Shown piece by piece: positions 17,224-27,176 of a stretch of 64,000 nt of DNA. This stretch comes from JBCCGR01 sp039029195. Its GTDB lineage: Bacteria > Pseudomonadota > Alphaproteobacteria > Rhizobiales > Rhizobiaceae. The notes under the pieces were generated by a model. The model worked only from the letters and a program-made list of their open reading frames with translations, was not told the DNA's origin and searched no databases. Both the position numbers and the translations under genes were made by a program. The DNA is taken from contig JBCCGR010000013.1 of assembly GCA_039029195.1 (NCBI GenBank), positions 32,164 through 96,163 of the forward strand, given 5' to 3'. Position 1 is the stretch's first letter. The number at the start of each line of letters is the position of its first letter.

Positions 17224-18399
17224 TCAGTCCCGCTCAACACATATGGCAACACCCATGCCGCCGCCGATGCACAAAGTGGCAAGTCCTTTCTTTGCGTCCC
17301 GGCGCTGCATTTCGTGGAGAAGCGTGACCAGAACGCGGGCACCGGAAGCACCGATTGGGTGACCGATGGCAATGGCGCCGCCATTCACATTCACCTTACC
17401 GGAATCCCAGCCCATATCTTTGTTAACCGCACAGGCCTGAGCGGCAAAAGCCTCGTTGGCTTCCACCAGATCGAGATCGTCCACAGACCAACCAGCCTTC
17501 TCGAGTGCCTTTTTGGATGCCGGAATTGGGCCCGTTCCCATGACAGCAGGATCAACGCCTGCAGTTGCGCGCGACACAATTTTGGCAAGCGGCTTCACGC
17601 CACGCTTTTCGGCCTCTTCTGCTGTCATCAACACAAGTGCGGCAGCACCGTCATTGATACCTGAGGCATTGGCCGCCGTGACCGAGCCTTCTTTGTCGAA
17701 GGCCGGGCGAAGCTTGGCAACGGAGTCCATCGTGGCGCCGTGGCGAATATACTCATCATCTTCCACAACCACATCACCCTTGCGGGTGTTGATGGTAACC
17801 GGTGCAATCTCATCCTTGAACTTGCCTGCCTTTTGTGCGGCTTCAGCCTTGTTTTGGGAGGCTACTGCAAACTCATCCTGTTGCTCACGTGTGATCTGGA
17901 ACTCCCGCGCAACATTTTCTGCAGTGTTTCCCATGTGATAGCCGTTAAAAGCATCCCACAAGCCATCTTTGATCATGGTGTCGATCATTTTGTAGTCGCC
18001 CATCTTCACACCACCACGCAGGTGCTGGCAGTGGGCAGAAAGCGACATGGACTCCTGACCTCCGGCAACGACGATGGAAGCATCTCCGCCTTCAATCTGC
18101 TGCATTCCGATGGCGACAGCGCGCAATCCTGATCCACAAACCTGATTGATGCCCCAGGCGGATGCCTCTTTGGGAACACCAGCATTCATGGACGCCTGGC
18201 GTGCTGGATTTTGGCCCTGCCCGGCAGTCAGAACCTGACCCAGGATCACTTCATCCACATCTGAGGCTTCAATTCCAGCCCGATCGATAGCGGCCTCAAT
18301 GGCAACTTTTCCCAGTTCGTGAGCTGGCAGCGTTGATAGTGCTCCATTGAATGCGCCAACGGGGGTTCTGGCGGCACTAGCAATAACAATCTCGGACAT
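17224..18399 (-). CDS. phaA: Acetyl-CoA C-acetyltransferase (thiolase)
   Basis: A 391-residue biosynthetic-type thiolase that joins two acetyl-CoA to acetoacetyl-CoA. The acyl-accepting cysteine is C88 in NQVCGSGLRA, the histidine is in GGAIAIGHPIGASGARV, and the second cysteine is in TLCIGGGMGVA near the C-terminus. The start at 18399 has GGAG upstream. The sequence is of the AtoB/PhaA type, with the segment YHMGNTAENVA. The usual partner phaB (acetoacetyl-CoA reductase) is not adjacent, so a role in polyhydroxybutyrate synthesis is likely but unproven. Confidence 0.93.
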   Translation of the reverse strand: MSEIVIASAARTPVGAFNGALSTLPAHELGKVAIEAAIDRAGIEASDVDEVILGQVLTAGQGQNPARQASMNAGVPKEASAWGINQVCGSGLRAVAIGMQQIEGGDASIVVAGGQESMSLSAHCQHLRGGVKMGDYKMIDTMIKDGLWDAFNGYHMGNTAENVAREFQITREQQDEFAVASQNKAEAAQKAGKFKDEIAPVTINTRKGDVVVEDDEYIRHGATMDSVAKLRPAFDKEGSVTAANASGINDGAAALVLMTAEEAEKRGVKPLAKIVSRATAGVDPAVMGTGPIPASKKALEKAGWSVDDLDLVEANEAFAAQACAVNKDMGWDSGKVNVNGGAIAIGHPIGASGARVLVTLLHEMQRRDAKKGLATLCIGGGMGVAICVERD

Positions 18400-18527
18400 G
18401 TCTGATCTCCTCAAGAGACGAAATTTGGTGTGGGGACAAAATTCTTCCGGGTGTTTTGCATTTACCAAAGCTCCGATCAATAACACCTTAGCACAACAGG
18501 CATGAACGGAGTGCAGGGCTGGCGATG

Positions 18528-19373
18528 CTAGTTGGATCTTGGGCGTCGTGCCGGGTAGACCCCAAGAATGCGGTGTTTTTCGGTGAAAAACTTCATCTCG
18601 TCCAATGCATAGGTCACCGACTGCATATCAGGATGTCCCTCAATGTCGGCATAGAACTGAGTGGCCGTGAACGTGCCATTGATCTGATAGGATTCAAGCT
18701 TTGTCATGTTGACGCCGTTCGTGGCAAACCCGCCCATCACTTTGTAAAGGGCGGCAGGCACATTTCGCACCTGAAAGATAAACGTCGTGATCATCAGCTC
18801 GTCCGTCAGCGCAGGCATCTCCGGCGTTGGAGACAGGATCACAAACCGCGTTGTGTTGTGAGCCTCATCCTCCACATCTCGCTCCAGAATTTCGAGACCA
18901 TAGAGTTTCGCAGCAAGTTCCGGAGCCAGCGACGCGGCAGTTCGATCATCGGATTGCGAAACCAGTCTTGCTGAACCTGCCGTATCTCCGCTGACCACGC
19001 CTTTCCATCCATTGTCGCGAATGATGTTGCGACACTGGCCAAGCGCATGAACGTGGCTGTAGACCGTTCGAATATCGTCGCGCTTCACCCCTGGCAGCAC
19101 CATAAGTTGGAAATGAATGGGAAGAAAATACTCCCCAATGATGTGGAGGCCTGATTCCGGCAGCAGATGATGGATGTCGGCGACACGCCCTGCGACCGAG
19201 TTTTCAATCGGGATCATGGCGAGATCGACATCGCTATTTCGAACGGCAGCAAATGCATCTTCAAAGGTCGGACATGGGACGGGTTCCATATCTGGATAGA
19301 CGTTGCGACAGGCCGTGTCAGAATTGGCCCCTTGTTCGCCCTGGAAGGCAATTCGGCCGGTTCTTGTATTCAT
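18528..19373 (-). CDS. pheA: Prephenate dehydratase
   Basis: A 281-residue enzyme converting prephenate to phenylpyruvate for phenylalanine synthesis. The catalytic domain (about 1-185) shows RIAFQGEQGANSDTA, AMIPIENSVAGRVADIHHL and VSGDTAGSARLVS. The C-terminal ACT domain, with VRNVPAALYKVMGGFATNGV and NMTKLESY, is the ESxP-like phenylalanine feedback site. ATG at 19373 gives the family N-terminus. A GTG at 19397 overlaps the kdsB stop (GTGA) and would add eight residues; either would couple it to kdsB. Confidence 0.95.
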   Translation of the reverse strand: MNTRTGRIAFQGEQGANSDTACRNVYPDMEPVPCPTFEDAFAAVRNSDVDLAMIPIENSVAGRVADIHHLLPESGLHIIGEYFLPIHFQLMVLPGVKRDDIRTVYSHVHALGQCRNIIRDNGWKGVVSGDTAGSARLVSQSDDRTAASLAPELAAKLYGLEILERDVEDEAHNTTRFVILSPTPEMPALTDELMITTFIFQVRNVPAALYKVMGGFATNGVNMTKLESYQINGTFTATQFYADIEGHPDMQSVTYALDEMKFFTEKHRILGVYPARRPRSN

Positions 19374-19393
19374 GGATTTTCCGAAAAACTGCG

Positions 19394-20137
19394 TCACGAG
19401 GAAGATAATTGCGCGCGCGCCTGCTCAAGATCGGCTGGAGTATCAACACCAAGCGGAATGGTGTCAACGATCGCGACCCCGATCTGCATACCGGCTTCCA
19501 GCGCGCGGAGCTGCTCCAGCTTTTCCCTTTGCTCCAACGGGGACGGCGGCAAATTGATAAAGCGTTCCAGTGCCGAGCGGCGATAGGCGTAAAGTCCGAT
19601 ATGATGATAGAGCGGCCCTTCGCCGAATGGGGCCGTGGCCCGCGTAAAGTACAGGGCACGCATCTGAGCAGGTTCCGAACCGCTAAGTATGGCCTTAACC
19701 ACATTGGGATTGGTTCGTTCTTCCACGTTGGTGATTTCGGCTGCAAGCGTTGAAATGTCGACAACGGGGTCTTTCAACCGTTCGATGCTCGCAATCAGGG
19801 CGGCTGGGTCAATTGTTGGAAGATCCCCCTGAACATTAACGATTGTGTCGACGCGCCTTTTTGGATCGCACTTTTCCAACGCCTCGAAAATACGATCCGA
19901 ACCAGAGGTATGGTGATCTCCTGTCATCACAGCTGTTGCGCCATACCGGTCTACAGCTGTGGCAATTTCGGTGCTGTCGGTTGCAACGGCAATGTTCGAA
20001 AATCCGGCATCCCGCGCACGATCCACCACATGGACAATCATCGGCTTCCCACCAATGTTTGCCAGCGGCTTGCCGGGCAATCGTGTGGAGGCCATGCGCG
20101 CAGGGATCAGCGCAATCGTGGTTTCAGTGATGCTCAT
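19394..20137 (-). CDS. kdsB: 3-deoxy-manno-octulosonate cytidylyltransferase
   Basis: A 247-residue enzyme that activates Kdo as CMP-Kdo for lipopolysaccharide. The nucleotide-binding start is IPARMASTRLPGKPLANIGG; VQGDLPTIDP holds the metal and CTP contacts and HIGLYAYRR follows the family pattern. Length is normal. It is transcribed toward pheA, whose reading frame it touches, and is divergent from the cytochrome c gene, the conserved arrangement in Rhizobiales. Confidence 0.96.
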   Translation of the reverse strand: MSITETTIALIPARMASTRLPGKPLANIGGKPMIVHVVDRARDAGFSNIAVATDSTEIATAVDRYGATAVMTGDHHTSGSDRIFEALEKCDPKRRVDTIVNVQGDLPTIDPAALIASIERLKDPVVDISTLAAEITNVEERTNPNVVKAILSGSEPAQMRALYFTRATAPFGEGPLYHHIGLYAYRRSALERFINLPPSPLEQREKLEQLRALEAGMQIGVAIVDTIPLGVDTPADLEQARAQLSSS

Positions 20138-20315
20138 CTAGGTCTCTGTGTTGCAGGTTCGGACGGGCGCGCGGGTGTCAAAACGTCTCAGCGGCGAACG
20201 CCCTTATAAGTGTTGCAACGATTTCGCAAAAGACATAGTTTCCGCGCAAATTCGGGCAGGCTTTTTGGGTCTGCACACTGTCGATACTGATGAATGTGAC
20301 GGAGCTTGAAAGCCC

Positions 20316-20870
20316 ATGGACTCATTTGAGTGGAACAAGGTGTTTGGCGCCGTGCTGGGCGTTATATTCCTGGTGCTGTCTGTGAGCTTTTTGTCAGAGA
20401 TGATCTTTGACAGTCATTCTCCTGAAAAACCCGGCTACATCATTGAGGTTGCCGAAGCCGCCACAGGCGCGGCCGGTGGCGGTGAGAAATCCGGACCAGT
20501 AGTTGAAGACGTTTCTCCCTTGCTGGCCTCAATGGATATTTCTGACGGGCAGAAGGTCGCCAAGAAGTGCGCCGCTTGTCATACGTTCGAAAAGGGTGGC
20601 AAGAACAAGGTTGGTCCAGCACTTTACGGCATCGTTGACCGCACAATTGGTGCAGACGGGGAGTTCAACTACTCCACTGCTCTGAAAGCCTATGGTGCCG
20701 ACAAGGTATGGTCCTATGCAGAGCTGAACGGATTCCTGTTCAAACCGAAAACCCACATCAAAGGCACATCAATGGGCTTCGCGGGGTTGAAGAAAACCAA
20801 AGATCGCGCAGCGATCATCGCTTATCTTCGCACTCTGTCTGATGCTCCGGCACCATTGCCGAGCGAGTGA
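20316..20870 (+). CDS. Membrane-anchored cytochrome c (CycM type)
   Basis: A 184-residue protein. An N-terminal uncleaved anchor (about 8-30) is followed by an alanine/glycine linker and a class I cytochrome c domain with the heme site CAACH (C85, C88, H89). The distal methionine is probably in IKGTSMGFAGLKK. Its length and anchor match the CycM/cytochrome c552 family that passes electrons from the bc1 complex to the terminal oxidase in the periplasm. It is divergent from kdsB-pheA. Confidence 0.93.
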   Translation: MDSFEWNKVFGAVLGVIFLVLSVSFLSEMIFDSHSPEKPGYIIEVAEAATGAAGGGEKSGPVVEDVSPLLASMDISDGQKVAKKCAACHTFEKGGKNKVGPALYGIVDRTIGADGEFNYSTALKAYGADKVWSYAELNGFLFKPKTHIKGTSMGFAGLKKTKDRAAIIAYLRTLSDAPAPLPSE

Positions 20871-20894
20871 TCTGACCTTCAAATGGAAACGTTC

Positions 20895-20917
20895 AAGCCG
20901 GGCATGTTGTCCGGCTT
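20895..20917 (+). terminator. Cytochrome c terminator
   Basis: Stem AAGCCGG / CCGGCTT (7 bp, 9-base loop) followed by TTTTTTG, 25 bases after the cytochrome gene. Typical factor-independent terminator. Confidence 0.85.
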
Positions 20918-21084
20918 TTTTGTTGGCGAGAGTTCGGAAAGCTGAGAACGGAAGTGAAAATCTCCAATCACGCGCGGTAACAAGACCTTTCTTGCCAAAC
21001 TTTAATCTGGTCAGACCGGTATTCCGCCTTATTATCAAGCAAAACCCGCAATTCAGAACATAAAATCATGAGGCATGGTAATTG

Positions 21085-22941
21085 ATGAATTTTAGTCGGT
21101 CAGTCCTCAGCCTGTCGCTTGTTGTGGCACTTTCGCAGTCAGCCTTCGCCAAGGATGGTGAGTGGTTGACAACGGACTCCCTGATCAAACCCTCCAAATA
21201 TGCCGAAAATTTCGAGCGCTACGATCATGTGAATCCCAATGCGCCCAAGGGCGGGACGCTGAATTCCATTTCAATCGGCACTTTTGACAGCTTCAACCCC
21301 TTCATCGTGAAGGGAACATCTGCTGCGGGCCTAAACTATACTGGCGGGCTCCTCTACGATTCTCTGATGGAGCAGTCAGTTGAAGAGCCAGGTACATCCT
21401 ATCCTTTGATTGCCGAGGCCTTTAAACATCCCGCAGATTACTCGTCAGCCACTTATCGCTTGAACGCAAACGCGAAATTCCATGACGGAAAGCCAATTAC
21501 CGCTGAAGATGTGGCCTGGTCGTTCGACGTGTTGAAAGCCAACTATCCGCTCTACAATAAATACTATGGCAATGTGACCGAGGCGCGGGTTGATGCGCCC
21601 AACATGATCACCTTTGTCTTCGATCAGAAAAACAATCGCGAGCTGCCGCACATAATGGGTGACCTGCCTGTGCTGCCGAAACACTGGTGGACCGGCAAGG
21701 ACAAAGACGGCAATCAGCGGGACATCACAAAAACCACGCTTGAAGAGCCGGTCGGCAACGGGCCCTATCGCATCAAGAGTTTCAAACCTGGTTCGGAAAT
21801 CATCTGGGAACGCGTGGAAGATTACTGGGCGAAGGATCTGCCCGTTCGCGTGGGTCGATACAATTTCAATGAGCGGCGTTACGTTTACTTCAAGGATCCA
21901 AACGCGAGCTGGGAAGCCTTCAAGAAAGGCGGACTTCAAGATCTACGCATCGAGAACAGATCAAAGAACTGGGCGACGGGCTACACGTTTCCTGCATTCA
22001 AGGAAAAGAAGGTCATAAAGCGAACCTTCACATCAGGTTCGGGCGAGGCATTTTCAGGTTATTTCATCAACACGCGCAAGGAGCGTTTCAACGATCGGCG
22101 CGTTCGTGAAGCTCTGACACTGGCCTATGACTTTGAGACCATGAACACCAATCTGTTCTACGGTTTCTACACACGGACCGACAGCTATTTCGAAGCCAGT
22201 GAGCTATCGTCTCCCAAGGCGGCGCCCACCGGACTTGAGCTTGAAATCCTTGAAAAATATCGCGGTCAGGTTCCTGACGGAGTCTTTACAGAGAAGTTCG
22301 AGCTCCCGGTTTTCAAATCCCGCGGTGACACACGCAAGAACTTGCGTCGAGCCATTGCGTTGTTCAAGGACGCTGGTTGGACTTTCAAAGACCAGAAGCT
22401 GGTCAACGCGAAGGGCGAACAGTTCAAAATTGAGTTTCTTGGAAACTCACCAACAGACGAACGCATCACCAGCCCATATCTTGCGAACCTTCGGCGCCTC
22501 GGTATTGACGCCACATTGCGCATCATCGACACATCGCAATACATTAACCGGACCAGAAACTGGGATTTCGATCTGTTGTTCGCAGGTGCTGCCCAGTCTC
22601 AATCTCCTGGAAACGAACAACGTGAATATTGGTCATCGGCCGCAGCCGATCTGACCGGATCACGCAACTACGCCGGCATCAAAAACCCCGTGGTTGACGA
22701 TCTGGTCGAGCGGATCATTTTTGCGAAAAACCGCGAAGAGCTTGTAGCGCTGACACACGCGTTGGACCGGGTCTTGTTGTGGAACTACTATGCCGTGCCG
22801 GGCTGGCATCTCCCTGTGATTTGGACGGCCTATTGGGACAAGTTCGGCATTCCCGACACCCAACCCGCCTATATCGGTGTGGATATAGATTCCTGGTGGA
22901 TAGACCCGGAAAAAGCGGCGCGGATTGAGTCCACTGATTGA
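21085..22941 (+). CDS. yejA: Peptide ABC transporter binding protein, first of two (YejA type)
   Basis: A 618-residue family 5 solute-binding protein with a Sec signal peptide (about 1-23, ending SAFA). The NPNAPKGGTLNSISIGTFDS opening and the GNGPYRIKSFKPG segment are typical of the YejA branch that binds oligopeptides and, in some bacteria, microcin C-like compounds. The ATG at 21085 directly follows an in-frame TTG that is less likely. The stop precedes the second binding protein gene by 22 bases, so they are in one operon with yejB, yejE and yejF. In Brucella and Sinorhizobium, Yej has been linked to tolerance of antimicrobial peptides. Confidence 0.92.
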   Translation: MNFSRSVLSLSLVVALSQSAFAKDGEWLTTDSLIKPSKYAENFERYDHVNPNAPKGGTLNSISIGTFDSFNPFIVKGTSAAGLNYTGGLLYDSLMEQSVEEPGTSYPLIAEAFKHPADYSSATYRLNANAKFHDGKPITAEDVAWSFDVLKANYPLYNKYYGNVTEARVDAPNMITFVFDQKNNRELPHIMGDLPVLPKHWWTGKDKDGNQRDITKTTLEEPVGNGPYRIKSFKPGSEIIWERVEDYWAKDLPVRVGRYNFNERRYVYFKDPNASWEAFKKGGLQDLRIENRSKNWATGYTFPAFKEKKVIKRTFTSGSGEAFSGYFINTRKERFNDRRVREALTLAYDFETMNTNLFYGFYTRTDSYFEASELSSPKAAPTGLELEILEKYRGQVPDGVFTEKFELPVFKSRGDTRKNLRRAIALFKDAGWTFKDQKLVNAKGEQFKIEFLGNSPTDERITSPYLANLRRLGIDATLRIIDTSQYINRTRNWDFDLLFAGAAQSQSPGNEQREYWSSAAADLTGSRNYAGIKNPVVDDLVERIIFAKNREELVALTHALDRVLLWNYYAVPGWHLPVIWTAYWDKFGIPDTQPAYIGVDIDSWWIDPEKAARIESTD

Positions 22942-22963
22942 GTTGTGGCGAAGGAGGATCAGC

Positions 22964-24856
22964 ATGGCTCTTGATGGAATTGCCCAACTCAATCGTCGTC
23001 AGTTCGGGAAGGCCGTTGGGGCAGTTTCCCTGGCAGCACTCGCGAACTCGCTACCGGCAGTCTCGCTGGCGGCAAATCCCACGGAGACCGAACTGTTCGG
23101 GCTCTCAGCCTTTGGCAATCTGAAATACACTGAAGACTCGACTGCACTCGACTACGTCAATCCAGACGCACCCAAGGGCGGCACTTTCGCGTTCTCACCA
23201 TCCTATTGGTACTTCAACCAGAATGTGCAGACATTCGACACCCTGAACTCGTTCGTGCTCAAGGGGTCTGCCCCGCCCCGCATGGAGCTCTGCTTTGACA
23301 TGTTGATGGCACCGGCCATTGACGAACCCGACGCTCACTATGGTCTGGTTGCAAAGAGCGTTGTCATTTCAGCAGATCGAAACACCTATCGCTTCGCCCT
23401 GCGGCCAGAAGCACGGTTTCATGATGGCTCCGCAGTGACCGCTGCGGATGTGGCGTTTTCTTACTCGGTCCTGAAGGAAAGTGGCCATCCTGACATCGCA
23501 CTGATCTTGAAGGAATTGGTGGAAGCCGTTGCAGTCGACAAACACACCGTCGAGCTTCGGTTTTCTGGCAAGCAATCAGATCGTACGATCCTCAATGCCG
23601 TCATTTTTCCAATTCTGTCAAAGACTTGGTATGAAGGGCGAGAATTCAAGGATTCCTCGATGGACGTGCCCCTGTCATCAGGGCCATGGAAGCCTGGAAA
23701 ATTCAGCGCCGGACGCTTCATTGAATATGTAAGAGTGAAAGACTGGTGGGCCAAAGACCTGTTATTTGGCAAAGGCCTGAACAATTTTGATACCTTGCGC
23801 ATCGAGTTTTTCCGGGAGCGGCAGGCCGCATTCGAAGCCTTCAAGAAGGGGGACATCTTCTGGCGCGAGGAATTCACGTCGAAGGTTTGGGCCACAGAAT
23901 ATAACTTTCCGGCACTTCAGGACGGACACGTAAAGAAGCAGCTTTTTCCAGCAGAGCTGCGCCCTTCGATGCAGGGCTGGGCTGTGAACACCCGGCGAAA
24001 GAAGTTTGCAGACCCTCGCACCCGAGAAGCCATCGGACTGTGTTTCGATTTTGAATGGACCAATGAAAGCCTGTTCTTTGGCGCATACACCCGATCTGAT
24101 TCCCTGTTCGAGCGGTCCAATTTCCGCGCAACGGGAACACCAGCTCCGGAAGAGATGGCATTGCTGGAGTCTTTGCGCGGCAAGGTGCCGGAGAACGTGT
24201 TCGGGCAAGCCATCGTGCAGCCGCGCTCAAATGGATCAGGGCGGGATCGCAAACTTCTCCGCAAGGCTGTCAAACTGCTCAGCGATGCTGGCTGGAAACG
24301 CCAGGACGGAAAGCTGGTCAGCCAGGATGGTGAAGTGCTGTCCATCGAATTCCTCATCCGATCGCCGACATTCGAGCGCATTTTGAGCAAATATGTTGAA
24401 TCGCTGAAAGCCATTGGCGCAGAAGCCAGCATTCGGCTTGTCGACCCATCCCAGTTTCAACGCCGCTTGGACGAATTTGATTTTGATCTGGTGGGGATTG
24501 CGTTCTCCTTATTGGCCACACCGACAGCGGAAAGTCTGGAGCAGTTTTTCGCTTCCAAATATGCGTCCGTTCGTGGCAGCCGCAATCTACCGGGCATTCA
24601 ATCTCCTGAAATTGACAAGCTGATTGAGGCTGTCGCTGCTGCCGACATCCGCACGGATCTGGAAACTGCGATCCGAGCTCTCGACCGGGTCTTGCGTTCC
24701 ATGCATTACTGGATACCAAACTGGTACTCGGCGAATCACAGGGTGGCATTTTGGGACATGTTCGGCTTCAAAGAGCCCAAACCGGACTATCATTTTCCTG
24801 TCGAACAACTGTGGTGGTTCGACGAAACGAAGGCCAAAGCAATCGGCAAAGCATGA
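22964..24856 (+). CDS. yejA: Peptide ABC transporter binding protein, second of two (YejA type)
   Basis: A 630-residue paralogue of the preceding gene. The ATG at 22964 has a perfect AAGGAGG six bases upstream. Its N-terminus NRRQFGKAVGAVSLAALANS looks like a twin-arginine (Tat) signal, unlike the Sec signal of the first copy, so the two binding proteins may be exported differently. It shares NPDAPKGGTFAFSP and SSGPWKPGKF-type segments with the first. The duplication gives one permease pair two receptors, probably with different ligand preference. Confidence 0.9.
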   Translation: MALDGIAQLNRRQFGKAVGAVSLAALANSLPAVSLAANPTETELFGLSAFGNLKYTEDSTALDYVNPDAPKGGTFAFSPSYWYFNQNVQTFDTLNSFVLKGSAPPRMELCFDMLMAPAIDEPDAHYGLVAKSVVISADRNTYRFALRPEARFHDGSAVTAADVAFSYSVLKESGHPDIALILKELVEAVAVDKHTVELRFSGKQSDRTILNAVIFPILSKTWYEGREFKDSSMDVPLSSGPWKPGKFSAGRFIEYVRVKDWWAKDLLFGKGLNNFDTLRIEFFRERQAAFEAFKKGDIFWREEFTSKVWATEYNFPALQDGHVKKQLFPAELRPSMQGWAVNTRRKKFADPRTREAIGLCFDFEWTNESLFFGAYTRSDSLFERSNFRATGTPAPEEMALLESLRGKVPENVFGQAIVQPRSNGSGRDRKLLRKAVKLLSDAGWKRQDGKLVSQDGEVLSIEFLIRSPTFERILSKYVESLKAIGAEASIRLVDPSQFQRRLDEFDFDLVGIAFSLLATPTAESLEQFFASKYASVRGSRNLPGIQSPEIDKLIEAVAAADIRTDLETAIRALDRVLRSMHYWIPNWYSANHRVAFWDMFGFKEPKPDYHFPVEQLWWFDETKAKAIGKA

Positions 24857-24899
24857 CTGACGTTCTGCTGCCAAGTTTGAATTCTGGTAGAGCGCGCTG

Positions 24900-26012
24900 A
24901 TGGCAGCGTATATCGCCAGACGCCTGTTGCTGATGATTCCCACTCTTCTGGGCATCATGCTCATCTCATTCGTCGTGATCCAGTTCGCGCCCGGCGGACC
25001 GGTTGAACAGGTGATTGCCCAGATCACCGGGCAGGGTGGCAACGCAACGGACCGCATCACCGGCGGCGGTGGCGACTTCGGCCAGGACAATCAGTCCAAA
25101 GCCACTGACCCAAGCGCAGGAAATTCTTCAAAATATCGTGGTGCGCAAGGGCTCGATCCGGAATTCATCGCCCAATTGGAAAAGCAGTTTGGCTTTGACA
25201 AACCGGCGCACGAACGCTTTTTCATGATGATCTGGAACTATGCTCGTTTCGATTTCGGAGAGAGCTATTTTCGCTCGATCTCCGTGATTGATCTGATCAT
25301 CGAGAAAATGCCGGTTTCAATCTCGCTCGGGCTCTGGATCACGCTGATTTCCTATGGCATTTCCATTCCGCTTGGCATTCGAAAAGCGATCAGCGACGGC
25401 ACTGCGTTCGATGTGTGGACAAGTGGGATCATCATTATCGGCTACGCGATACCGGGGTTCTTGTTCGCCATTTTGTTGATCGTTCTGTTTGCCGGGGGAT
25501 CATTCTGGGACATTTTCCCGCTTCGCGGGCTCGTTTCTGATGATTTTGATCAGCTCCCATGGTGGGAAAAGATCATCGACTATTTCTGGCATATGACCCT
25601 GCCATTGATTTCAATGTCATTGGCTGCCTTCGCCACAACCACCCTGCTCACCAAAAACTCCTTTCTGGATGAGATCAAAAAGCAATACGTGGTGACAGCC
25701 CGCGCAAAGGGGCTGAACGACGGGCAGGTGCTGTACGGCCATATTTTCCGCAATGCGATGCTGATCATCGTGGCCGGTTTTCCAGGCGCTTTTATATCGG
25801 CGTTTTTCACAGGGTCCCTGCTGATTGAAGCAATCTTCTCGCTCGATGGGCTTGGGTTGCTCGGCTACACCGCAGTCATTCAACGCGATTATGCCGTGGT
25901 GTTCGCAACTCTCTACATCTTCTCACTAATGGGCCTGATTGTCGGCCTGATCTCCGATCTGATGTACACGATTATCGATCCTCGAATCGATTTCGAGCGG
26001 CAGGACGTCTAG
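24900..26012 (+). CDS. yejB: Peptide ABC transporter permease YejB
   Basis: A 370-residue integral membrane protein with about six helices: MAAYIARRLLLMIPTLLGIM opens the first and the permease EAA-like loop VTARAKGLNDGQVLYGHIFR precedes NAMLIIVAGFPGAF. The long periplasmic insertion after the first helix, rich in glycine and glutamine (about 45-100), is typical of YejB. It begins 43 bases after the second binding protein and stops 3 bases before yejE. Confidence 0.94.
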   Translation: MAAYIARRLLLMIPTLLGIMLISFVVIQFAPGGPVEQVIAQITGQGGNATDRITGGGGDFGQDNQSKATDPSAGNSSKYRGAQGLDPEFIAQLEKQFGFDKPAHERFFMMIWNYARFDFGESYFRSISVIDLIIEKMPVSISLGLWITLISYGISIPLGIRKAISDGTAFDVWTSGIIIIGYAIPGFLFAILLIVLFAGGSFWDIFPLRGLVSDDFDQLPWWEKIIDYFWHMTLPLISMSLAAFATTTLLTKNSFLDEIKKQYVVTARAKGLNDGQVLYGHIFRNAMLIIVAGFPGAFISAFFTGSLLIEAIFSLDGLGLLGYTAVIQRDYAVVFATLYIFSLMGLIVGLISDLMYTIIDPRIDFERQDV

Positions 26013-26015
26013 GCG

Positions 26016-27167
26016 ATGGATCAGTCGGTCAAGCTCTCCCAATCTCCGGCAAGCTCCGTACGTCGCCGGCGGTTCCAACTGTCACCGCTCAATCAAAGAC
26101 GCTGGGCGAACTTCAAAGCCAACAAGCGCGGCTACCGCTCCTTCTGGATCTTTATGGTGATCTTTGTGCTCACGCTCTTTGCTGAGTTCATTGCCAATGA
26201 TCGCCCGCTTCTTGTTTCATACAAGGGTGAACTTCTGGCTCCGGTTCTGGTCGACTATCCCGAGGAGAAGTTCGGAGGGTTCTTCGCCGTCACCGATTAC
26301 CGCGACCCGGTTATCTATGACGAAATTCAGGCCAATGGTTGGATGCTGTGGCCACCCATTCGCTACTCCTACCGCACCGCCAACGTGGATATCCCGGAAC
26401 CCGCTCCCGCCAAACCGTCATGGATGTATGACAAGGAAACGCGCTGCAAAAAATACGAAAAGGGAGTGGATGATCCTCAGTGCAATTTCGGCAACATGAA
26501 TTGGCTCGGCACCGACGATCAGGCCCGCGACGTGACCGCAAGGCTCATTTACGGTTTTCGGATTTCTGTTCTTTTTGGGCTGATCCTGACCATTGTTTCC
26601 GCCGTGATTGGCGTCTCTGCCGGAGCCGTTCAGGGTTATTATGGTGGTTGGGTTGATCTGCTGTTTCAGCGTTTCATCGAAATCTGGACGTCCATTCCCG
26701 TGCTTTATCTCTTGATGATCATTGCTTCGGTTTTGCCGCAGGGCTTCTGGATCCTGCTTGGAATCATGTTGCTGTTCTCATGGGTCGCATTCGTTGGTGT
26801 TGTCCGCGCCGAGTTCCTTCGGGCGCGCAATTTCGAATATGTGAACGCGGCCCGCGCACTTGGTGTTTCCAACGGAACAATCATGTTCCGTCATTTGTTG
26901 CCCAACGCCATGGTGGCGACACTCACCTTCCTGCCATTCATTCTATCGGGATCAATCACCACCCTGACGTCGCTGGACTTCCTCGGGTTTGGATTGCCGC
27001 CCGGTTCAGCATCGCTTGGTGAACTGTTGCAACAAGGAAAAAACAATCTGCAGGCTCCCTGGCTGGGCATGGCAGGCTTTGCGGTTATTTCCATCATGTT
27101 GTCGCTGCTCATATTTGTCGGCGAAGCGGTGCGGGATGCGTTCGATCCGCGAAAGACTTTTTCGTGA
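26016..27167 (+). CDS. yejE: Peptide ABC transporter permease YejE
   Basis: A 383-residue permease. A basic N-terminus (with RRRFQLSPLNQRRWANFKAN) precedes the first helix; a soluble insertion (about 70-165) with KETRCKKYEKGVDDPQCNFG is characteristic of YejE, followed by GTDDQARDVTARLIYGFRIS and the coupling loop VNAARALGVSNGTIMFRHLL. It pairs with YejB to form the channel. It ends nine bases before yejF. Confidence 0.94.
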   Translation: MDQSVKLSQSPASSVRRRRFQLSPLNQRRWANFKANKRGYRSFWIFMVIFVLTLFAEFIANDRPLLVSYKGELLAPVLVDYPEEKFGGFFAVTDYRDPVIYDEIQANGWMLWPPIRYSYRTANVDIPEPAPAKPSWMYDKETRCKKYEKGVDDPQCNFGNMNWLGTDDQARDVTARLIYGFRISVLFGLILTIVSAVIGVSAGAVQGYYGGWVDLLFQRFIEIWTSIPVLYLLMIIASVLPQGFWILLGIMLLFSWVAFVGVVRAEFLRARNFEYVNAARALGVSNGTIMFRHLLPNAMVATLTFLPFILSGSITTLTSLDFLGFGLPPGSASLGELLQQGKNNLQAPWLGMAGFAVISIMLSLLIFVGEAVRDAFDPRKTFS

Positions 27168-27176
27168 GGCTCGGCG